A stretch of DNA of 17,552 nucleotides, from the NCBI GenBank assembly GCA_945865705.1, contig CAMBEY010000026.1:1-17552 (forward strand), read 5' to 3'. Positions 8,488-13,319 of the stretch are shown here, in pieces (position 1 is the first letter of the stretch; every line of letters begins with the position of its first letter). The stretch is from Candidatus Sulfopaludibacter sp. SbA3 (GTDB lineage Bacteria; Acidobacteriota; Terriglobia; 2-12-FULL-54-10). The notes under the pieces are model-generated. The model was not told where the DNA came from, made no database searches, and was given only the letters and a program-made list of their open reading frames with translations. Both the position numbers and the translations under genes were made by a program.

Positions 8488-9333
8488 CTAAATCAAATAC
8501 TCGCCTTGAAATACGATTTCGGCGGGGCCGGTCAGATAGACACCGTCGGCCTCCCAGCGTACCGGCAGCGCTCCAGCCAGCGTGCGGACTTCCACAGGAC
8601 TCTTCGCGTGGCCATTCAGTATGGCGGCAACCGCCGCTGCGGAGCTGCCCGTGCCGGAAGAGTTTGTCTCGCCTACGCCGCGCTCCCAGTAGCGCACTTC
8701 AATGGCGTGCATTGAAACGGGCCGATAGAACTCGATGTTGGTGCGGTTCGGAAAGTATGGATGCCGCTCGATCTCACGTCCGCAATCCAGCCAGTTCCAG
8801 TCAAAATTGTCCACCGCGATGGAGCAATGCGGATTACCCATCGAAGTGATGGTCGCTTTGCGCGGGCCGCTGGATAATGGCAATTCGTATCCAATCACCG
8901 GTTCGCCGACCGATTGCGGTGGGCGAAATGGAATCGAGTGCGCGTCGAAAATGGGCTTGCCCATGTGCATTTCAAAAGTAAACTCAGTTCCTTTATGTGC
9001 TGTCAGCTTGAGCTTTTTCACTCCGGCCATTGTTTGTACCGTTAAGTCACGATCCCGACCAGACTTGTGGAGCAGATAGGCCGCAGCACAGCGCGTCCCG
9101 TTGCCGGAGATCTCCGCTTCGCTCCCGTCGCTATTGAAAATGCGCAGGCTGGCGTCCACCTCAGTGGTGTTCCCAGGTACGGTCAGAAAGATCACGCCAT
9201 CGCCACCTGCGCCGTAGTGCCGGTCGCAGAACAACTGCTTGGACGCAGGAGTCGGCAGCAGATCGATCGATCCCTCCACAATCAGAAAGTCATTTCCGGC
9301 GCCTTGTGCTTTTGTAAATCGAATCGAGTCCAT
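8488..9333 (-). CDS. dapF: Diaminopimelate epimerase homologue with Ser at both catalytic Cys positions
   Basis: DapF interconverts LL- and meso-diaminopimelate, using two Cys as the acid-base pair, to supply meso-DAP for peptidoglycan and lysine. The 281-residue length and double-domain motif layout are normal. Visible motifs are FTKAQGAGNDFLIVEG (residues 6-21), NSDGSEAEISGNGTRC (67-82), MGNPHCSIAV (165-174), and ERGVGETNSSGTGSSAAAVA (217-236). The family has Cys in the [C]GNG and [C]G(T/S)G motifs. Here they are Ser76 (codon TCC, 9108-9106) and Ser226 (codon TCC, 8658-8656). Asn14, Asn167, His169, Glu217 and Arg218, all in substrate-binding motifs, are kept, so the fold and binding site look intact. 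It starts 34 bp after ftsK, with weak GGCGGA 9 nt before the ATG. Position in a peptidoglycan cluster supports a DAP substrate, but the catalytic chemistry is open. Confidence 0.88.
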   Translation of the reverse strand: MDSIRFTKAQGAGNDFLIVEGSIDLLPTPASKQLFCDRHYGAGGDGVIFLTVPGNTTEVDASLRIFNSDGSEAEISGNGTRCAAAYLLHKSGRDRDLTVQTMAGVKKLKLTAHKGTEFTFEMHMGKPIFDAHSIPFRPPQSVGEPVIGYELPLSSGPRKATITSMGNPHCSIAVDNFDWNWLDCGREIERHPYFPNRTNIEFYRPVSMHAIEVRYWERGVGETNSSGTGSSAAAVAAILNGHAKSPVEVRTLAGALPVRWEADGVYLTGPAEIVFQGEYLI

Positions 9334-9367
9334 TCAGAATATTCCGCCATGAGCCGACATAGCGGCG

Positions 9368-11668
9368 CTAGACTCCCACCCGTGTGCTGTCCATCTCTTC
9401 ATACCAATCGGGACGCTTCAATACTTCGCGTGGCCTGCTGCCGTCAGGCGGGCCGATGATGCCGTCGCGCTCCATCACATCCAGCAGACGGGCGGCGCGT
9501 CCGTAGCCCAGTCGCAGGCGTCGTTGAAGGATGGATGTGGAAGCCTTGCCCATCTCCACGATCACGCGCACGGCCTGCTCGTACATCTCATCCTTTTCGG
9601 CGTCGCTATCCTCGGTCGGATCGTCCCCATCTTCACCCACTGGAGGGCGCAAGAACTCTTCCACATAATTTGGCGTGGCCTGAGCGCGCCAGAACTCGAT
9701 TACTTGTGCGGTCTCAGCCTCGGTAACCAGCGGAGCATGCACGCGCACGAGGCGTCCAGAGCCGGGCGGCGAGAATAGCATATCTCCTTTGCCGAGTAAG
9801 GCTTCCGCGCCATTTGAATCGAGGATGGTGCGCGAGTCAACCTTGGTGGCCACGCGGAATGAGATACGGGCAGGGAAGTTGGCCTTGATGAGTCCGGTGA
9901 TGACGTCCACGCTGGGCCGCTGGGTAGCCAGCACAAGGTGAATGCCGACTGCGCGGGCCATCTGCGCGAGACGCGTGATAGAGAATTCCACGTTGCTCGA
10001 ATCGACCATCATCAAGTCGGCCAGCTCGTCGATGAAGATGACGATGTAGGGCAGGCGCTGATGCTCACTGGGCGGCTCGAACAGGTTCAAGCTTTCCGGC
10101 TTATCGAACAACTTGTTGTACTGATCAATGTTGCGAACACCCTTCTCGGCCAACACCTTAAGACGCCGCTCCATCTCTTTGACGCAATTGCGCAGGGCGT
10201 TGGCGGCTACTTTAGGGTCAGTGATGATGGGCGTGATAAGATGCGGAATTCCTTCGTAAAGTCCTAATTCCAAACGCTTTGGATCGACTAGAATCATCTT
10301 CACTTCGTCCGGCGTGGACTTGAACAGAATGGACAGGATCAAGCTGTTCATGGCTACGCTTTTGCCCGAGCCGGTAGAGCCCGCGATCAGCAGGTGCGGC
10401 ATGGAGGCGAGGTCGGCGACACGCAGCTTGCCGTTGATCTCTTTACCCAAAGCCACGGTCAGAGGCGACTTGGGGTCGGTGAAGACATCGGCTTCTAGTA
10501 TCTCCCTCAGACGGATGATCTCGCGTTGCGGGTTGGGTACTTCAACGCCCACCGTGGACTTACCAGGGATGCGCTCAATGAGAATGGATTCAGCTTCCAT
10601 CGCCAAACAAAGGTCATCGACCAAGTTAGTGATACGATTATACTTAACTCCAGCTTCCGGCTTGAACTCAAAGGTGGTAACCACGGGGCCTGGGTTGATC
10701 TGGGTAACCTGGCCGAGCACGCCGAACTCCTGGCATTTGCTGGTCAGCACGCCGGCTCTGCGCTTGAGGTCCTCCACGTGGTGCTCCTGCGGGGCCTCGG
10801 GAGCGAACAGCAGGCTGGTGCTGGGAAGTTGATATGTATGTGTTACGCGCGGCACCGGCGGCTGGTAGCGACCGGAATCGTATACCCGGCTCATCACCGG
10901 CATCTGCACGGCGATGGGTTCGACATCATCATCTACGAGGTCGTCTTCTTCCGCAGGCTCTGCTTCCGATAGGTTTGCTACTTCATTGATTATAAGCTTC
11001 TTGTCATGTACAGATGGAGGGAATGTTCGCACCCCTGGCTGAGGCTGCACTTTGGCTGGCCGTAGGCGCCGGACTAGTGCGGACTTGGCGCTGGCTAACT
11101 TCTCACGCACTGCGCCGACCCAGGCGAATTTTTCCTCTGCCCAAGCCGAAGTGGCCTCCACCGAGAACGAAGTGAGCAAGTAGATGGAAACCAAAGCCAT
11201 TAGTGCGAGGAAGACGGCGCTGCCGGGACGATTCAGCCAAGCGCGCAGCCCGTCTGATATTAGTCCGCCCAGCAACCCCCCGGCGGGATACATCTCAAAG
11301 AACCGCAGACGATAGGGAATGAGCGCCAAACCCGCTTGGATGCTGAGAAAAAGCATCGCCGCGCCCGCTCCGTGAATCCAGGTTTCCACCACCGCGCGGC
11401 TGCGAAACATAGTCCAGCCCAGCCAGCCAAAGCCAAGGGGAATCAGGAAGGCGCAAACCCCAAACACCTGAAACATTAAGTCGGCGGCGTGCGCTCCGAC
11501 CGTGCCGATCCAGTTGTGGATTTCCGCGGCGGCAGCCGCCGTGTGAAAGGATGAGTCGCTAATGGAAAAAGAGACCAGGCTGAGCAAGGCCATTAACGCA
11601 CCGGCCATCCAGACCAGCCCGATCAGTTCATTTCGCCTGCGATTCAGCGTCGGCGTTAACCATGTCAT
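9368..11668 (-). CDS. ftsK: DNA translocase FtsK/SpoIIIE
   Basis: Septal DNA pump that moves chromosome ends out of the closing division septum and activates dimer resolution at dif. About four N-terminal membrane segments come first, e.g. LIGLVWMAGALMALLSLVSF and LALMALVSIYLLTSF. A short acidic linker follows (LSEAEPAEEDDLVDDDVEPI). The motor has Walker A AGSTGSGKS near residue 430, Walker B VIFIDELADLMM near 545, and the FtsK-type ATQRPSVDVITGLIKANFPA. The C-terminal gamma winged helix is near 690-755 (STSILQRRLRLGYGRAARLL). From ATG 11668 the product is 766 residues, similar to SpoIIIE. I chose ATG 11668 (MTWLTPTLNRRRNE) because AAGGA at 11681-11677 lies 8 nt upstream. ATG 11674 would be only 2 nt from it, and the ATG at 11782 adds 38 non-homologous-looking residues and overlaps a hairpin. 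Confidence 0.96.
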   Translation of the reverse strand: MTWLTPTLNRRRNELIGLVWMAGALMALLSLVSFSISDSSFHTAAAAAEIHNWIGTVGAHAADLMFQVFGVCAFLIPLGFGWLGWTMFRSRAVVETWIHGAGAAMLFLSIQAGLALIPYRLRFFEMYPAGGLLGGLISDGLRAWLNRPGSAVFLALMALVSIYLLTSFSVEATSAWAEEKFAWVGAVREKLASAKSALVRRLRPAKVQPQPGVRTFPPSVHDKKLIINEVANLSEAEPAEEDDLVDDDVEPIAVQMPVMSRVYDSGRYQPPVPRVTHTYQLPSTSLLFAPEAPQEHHVEDLKRRAGVLTSKCQEFGVLGQVTQINPGPVVTTFEFKPEAGVKYNRITNLVDDLCLAMEAESILIERIPGKSTVGVEVPNPQREIIRLREILEADVFTDPKSPLTVALGKEINGKLRVADLASMPHLLIAGSTGSGKSVAMNSLILSILFKSTPDEVKMILVDPKRLELGLYEGIPHLITPIITDPKVAANALRNCVKEMERRLKVLAEKGVRNIDQYNKLFDKPESLNLFEPPSEHQRLPYIVIFIDELADLMMVDSSNVEFSITRLAQMARAVGIHLVLATQRPSVDVITGLIKANFPARISFRVATKVDSRTILDSNGAEALLGKGDMLFSPPGSGRLVRVHAPLVTEAETAQVIEFWRAQATPNYVEEFLRPPVGEDGDDPTEDSDAEKDEMYEQAVRVIVEMGKASTSILQRRLRLGYGRAARLLDVMERDGIIGPPDGSRPREVLKRPDWYEEMDSTRVGV

Positions 11669-11676
11669 AGCCATTA

Positions 11677-11681
11677 TCCTT
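11677..11681 (-). promoter_or_regulatory. Ribosome binding site that decides the ftsK start
   Basis: Minus-strand AAGGA, 8 nt before ATG 11668 and 2 nt before ATG 11674. The spacing favours 11668 as the real start and argues against the in-frame ATG at 11782. Confidence 0.6.
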
Positions 11682-11694
11682 GTGGCTGAAACAA

Positions 11695-11735
11695 ATTTAT
11701 TTAATATACAAACCGTTGGTTCTAATACGGTTATT
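11695..11735 (-). promoter_or_regulatory. AT-rich ftsK upstream region with a short inverted repeat
   Basis: Just upstream of ftsK the minus strand becomes strongly AT-rich and contains TATATT (11708-11703), a reasonable -10 hexamer. No good -35 sits 16-18 nt before it. A perfect 6-bp inverted repeat, AACCGT / ACGGTT with a 10-nt spacer (11711-11732), covers the place where a -35 would be, so it could be an operator. This is a candidate for an ftsK promoter separate from uppP. Confidence 0.3.
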
Positions 11736-11766
11736 AAAAGTAAGCCACAGAGATAATGTTCTCTAC

Positions 11767-11816
11767 TGGGACACACCTCCACTGTCGTCTGCGTGGAGCG
11801 CCCGAAGAGTGTCCCA
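11767..11816. repeat. Two-part stem-loop between uppP and ftsK
   Basis: A 50-nt nested inverted repeat starts 17 bases after the uppP stop on the minus strand. The outer stem TGGGACAC / GTGTCCCA (11767-11774 with 11809-11816) encloses an inner stem CTCCAC / GTGGAG (11777-11782 with 11793-11798) and a 10-nt loop. The internal bulge is asymmetric, 2 nt on one side and 10 nt on the other. No T-run follows on the minus strand, so it is not a standard intrinsic terminator. It may still attenuate transcription or protect the uppP 3' end. Confidence 0.6.
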
Positions 11817-11833
11817 CCATCGTTAGCAACCTT

Positions 11834-12829
11834 CTAGGGGGTAAGGTTGAGACGGTAGAACATAGCCAGAGCAAGTACTATTATGCCAAGTATGATCCGA
11901 TAGTAAACAAAAATCCTGAATGTACCAAACTGCAAAAACTTGAGAAAGAAGGCGATAGTAGCGTATCCGGTTACAGCCGAGACCAGCGCACCTACCGCGA
12001 ACGGAACCAGCGCATTGGGTGCAAGTCCTTGATGATAAACGTCCAACAACTTCTTCAGGCAAGCCCCTGCAATGATGGGAGTGGACAGCAAAAAGCTGAA
12101 TCGCGCCGCCGCATCCCTTTGAAAATGAAGAAACAAGCCAGTAGTGATGGTAATACCCGAGCGGGAAACGCCGGGAATCAAAGCCACCGCCTGCGAGCAG
12201 CCCACGAGTAGGGCGTCGGCAACGCCAATCTGTCGTAAGCCTTTGTTTCCAGACTGCTTGCGGTCCGCATACGCCATCAGAAGCGCCACCACAATCAGGG
12301 CCACCCCCATCACCAGTGGACTGCGCAACGTAGTCTCCACCTGTTTCTCAAACAGCAGTCCGACGACCGCCGCGGGAATCGTCCCCAGCACCAGCAACCA
12401 GAGCAAACTGCCATCTTCAAGGGGACCGGTGGACGCACTTTGAGCAGATGAAAAATTTGTCTTATTGGGAAGATTTTGGGTTCCGCTGGAGGTAGACAAA
12501 TTTTCCAAAGAATCGGCTGTGCCCAAAGTGCAAACTTTCACGGTTTTGTCGGCAGAGTCCACAAAATCAACATTGGCGGAATCCGCGGATTTCGCGCTTC
12601 CCAAACGGAATCGCCGCAGGCCACCGGCGAGCAACTCCATCCAGGTTTTCCAAAAATAGATGACAACCGCGACAAGCGTTCCCACATGGAGGGCGACATC
12701 GAAGGTCAGACCCGGATCGCGCCAGCCAAAAAGCCAGGGCACCAGCGCGAGATGGGCCGTCGAGGAGATGGGCAGAAACTCGGTGAGCCCCTGCACCGCT
12801 CCCAAAATGATCGCTTGCCACAATGGCAT
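11834..12829 (-). CDS. uppP: Undecaprenyl-diphosphatase UppP/BacA with an inserted loop
   Basis: Membrane phosphatase that converts undecaprenyl diphosphate to the monophosphate, recycling the lipid carrier for peptidoglycan and other envelope polymers; overexpression gives bacitracin resistance. Family hallmarks are QGLTEFLPISSTAH (residues 13-26, the E/Q-x-x-x-E motif with Gln13 and Glu17) and IPGVSRSGITIT (218-229, the PGxSRSxxT motif). The product is 331 residues, whereas members are usually about 265-280. The extra roughly 50 residues sit at about 80-135, between the second and third membrane segments. They are Ser/Asp/Thr-rich with no hydrophobic run, and their DNA is a nested palindrome (12429-12562). 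The flanking segments AVVIYFWKTWMELL and SLLWLLVLGTIPAAVVGLLF are intact, so the enzyme is probably active. AAGGAG at 12845-12840 lies 10 nt before the ATG. Confidence 0.94.
   Translation of the reverse strand: MPLWQAIILGAVQGLTEFLPISSTAHLALVPWLFGWRDPGLTFDVALHVGTLVAVVIYFWKTWMELLAGGLRRFRLGSAKSADSANVDFVDSADKTVKVCTLGTADSLENLSTSSGTQNLPNKTNFSSAQSASTGPLEDGSLLWLLVLGTIPAAVVGLLFEKQVETTLRSPLVMGVALIVVALLMAYADRKQSGNKGLRQIGVADALLVGCSQAVALIPGVSRSGITITTGLFLHFQRDAAARFSFLLSTPIIAGACLKKLLDVYHQGLAPNALVPFAVGALVSAVTGYATIAFFLKFLQFGTFRIFVYYRIILGIIVLALAMFYRLNLTP
12429..12562. repeat. Nested palindromic element inside uppP
   Basis: Three nested inverted repeats lie within the uppP reading frame. The outer pair is GTGGAC / GTCCAC (12429-12434 with 12557-12562). 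The middle pair is GCACTTTG / CAAAGTGC (12435-12442 with 12524-12531). The inner pair is GAAAAATTTGTCT / AGACAAATTTTC (12450-12462 with 12494-12505), one base off perfect. The block encodes nearly all the residues that make this UppP longer than usual and is more AT-rich than its surroundings. This fits an in-frame inserted repeat element, but it has not been compared with the rest of the genome. Confidence 0.6.
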
Positions 12830-12839
12830 CGCCTGCGCG

Positions 12840-12845
12840 CTCCTT
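12840..12845 (-). promoter_or_regulatory. Ribosome binding site for uppP
   Basis: Minus-strand AAGGAG, 10 nt before the ATG at 12829. It supports that start, which also places the first membrane motif WQAIILGAVQGLTEF right at the N-terminus as the family expects. Confidence 0.7.
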
Positions 12846-12868
12846 TTGAATCAGTCTTGCGAATCCTG

Positions 12869-12900
12869 ATTATAGACGCACCATCCGCGACATGTTTCGA
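12869..12900 (-). promoter_or_regulatory. Likely sigma-70-type promoter of uppP
   Basis: A perfect -10 hexamer TATAAT lies at 12874-12869 on the minus strand, about 40 bp before the uppP ATG. The upstream -35 is weak (GAAACA or AAACAT, 17-18 nt away). A 6-bp inverted repeat AATCAG / CTGATT spans the -10 and the start region. This promoter could drive the whole uppP-ftsK-dapF run. Confidence 0.45.
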
Positions 12901-12923
12901 GTCACCGGCGCTTATTTCCTCTC

Positions 12924-12940
12924 TGCACCATTTTGGTGCA
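12924..12940. promoter_or_regulatory. NtrC-box-like palindrome
   Basis: TGCACCATTTTGGTGCA is a perfect 7-bp inverted repeat with a TTT centre. It agrees with the enterobacterial NtrC enhancer consensus (TGCACCA-N3-TGGTGCA), recalled from family knowledge. It lies about 50 bp upstream of the uppP -10 box and 380 bp upstream of the receptor start. A GG-N10-GC sequence at 13203-13216, the minimal sigma-54 signature, exists on the receptor side but is otherwise a poor match. An unrelated palindromic operator is equally possible. Confidence 0.4.
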
Positions 12941-12990
12941 CACACTTTAAGTATCCAATCCGAGCCGCGCCTCATCGTCGGTAGTGTGTC

Positions 12991-13156
12991 ATTTTGGAAT
13001 TTCCCAACCGTGAAATAACGTTGTCATCCTGAGCGGAGCGAAGGATCTGCTTTTACTTTCTTCGCAGCAGCAAAGCAGATCCTTCGCTCCGCTCAGGATG
13101 ACAACGTTCTAAATGACGCTCTACATGTCGTTTTGAATGTCTGGGAAATTTCAAAT
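12991..13156. repeat. Wider imperfect inverted repeat enclosing the 37-bp hairpin
   Basis: ATTTTGGAATTTCCCA at 12991-13006 is nearly complementary to TGGGAAATTTCAAAT at 13142-13156, with one gap and one mismatch. These arms enclose the 37-bp hairpin, so the whole 166 bp may be one mobile-type element with its own termini. The arms alone could be chance. Confidence 0.4.
13017..13108. repeat. Perfect 37-bp inverted repeat (REP/MITE-like element)
   Basis: Bases 13017-13053 are exactly complementary to 13072-13108, with an 18-nt loop. The arm contains GTCATCCTGAGCGGAGCGAA and then GGATCTGC. I recall sequences like this being dispersed in many copies in Acidobacteriota and other environmental genomes, but I cannot verify that here. 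It lies between two divergent genes, so it is not needed as a terminator. A non-autonomous transposed element or chromosome-structuring repeat fits better. Confidence 0.85.
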
Positions 13157-13182
13157 AGCCCCGCGCCTCTCCGTCTAATGCC

Positions 13183-13210
13183 TTGGGTTGCGGGGGAAAC
13201 GTGGTATGCT
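13183..13210 (+). promoter_or_regulatory. Weak candidate promoter of the TonB-dependent receptor
   Basis: TTGGGT (13183-13188) and TATGCT (13205-13210) are separated by 16 bp, with half-consensus matches to -35 and -10. This would give a leader of about 100 nt before the ATG. It is the best arrangement I can see, but not a strong one. Confidence 0.25.
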
Positions 13211-13255
13211 GGGCGCAAATAATGGGTCAGACTGGTTCACTAAGAAACGGTAGTC

Positions 13256-13286
13256 CCGACAATGAAGATTCTGCCGACAACGAAGA
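13256..13286 (+). repeat. Tandem 13-bp direct repeat in the receptor leader
   Basis: CCGACAATGAAGA (13256-13268) recurs as CCGACAACGAAGA (13274-13286) with one mismatch and an 18-bp period, 34 bp before the receptor ATG. It could be a regulator half-site pair or simple slippage. Confidence 0.45.
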
Positions 13287-13307
13287 CTTTTGATCAACAC
13301 ACTTTTC

Positions 13308-13312
13308 AGGAG
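13308..13312 (+). promoter_or_regulatory. Ribosome binding site that decides the receptor start
   Basis: AGGAG lies 7 nt before the ATG at 13320. It supports that ATG over the in-frame TTG at 13290, because only the ATG start yields a clean signal peptide. Confidence 0.8.
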
Positions 13313-13319
13313 AAATGCC

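Larger units (their letters stand above)
12830..13319. other. 490-bp divergent intergenic region
   Basis: No credible gene is seen here. It separates uppP (minus) from the TonB-dependent receptor (plus), so it must carry both 5' regions. It contains a good uppP -10 box, an NtrC-box-like palindrome (12924-12940), a perfect 37-bp inverted repeat (13017-13108) inside a wider imperfect one (12991-13156), a weak receptor promoter (13183-13210) and a short direct repeat in the receptor leader (13256-13286). Confidence 0.8.

Noticed and set aside
11669..11782. N-terminal extension of FtsK from the ATG at 11782
   Set aside because: It has no ribosome binding site, overlaps the uppP-ftsK stem-loop and adds residues unlike the family; AAGGA is placed correctly for ATG 11668.
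12476..13018. Plus-strand reading frame of 180 codons over the uppP start and the intergenic region
   Set aside because: It lies antisense to a secure uppP, has no recognisable domain, and runs through the divergent promoter region.
13017..13108. Hairpin read as an intrinsic terminator
   Set aside because: Both neighbours are transcribed away from it and no T-run follows either arm.
13290..13319. Upstream TTG start for the TonB-dependent receptor
   Set aside because: It would add ten polar residues before the signal peptide; AGGAG is 7 nt from ATG 13320.
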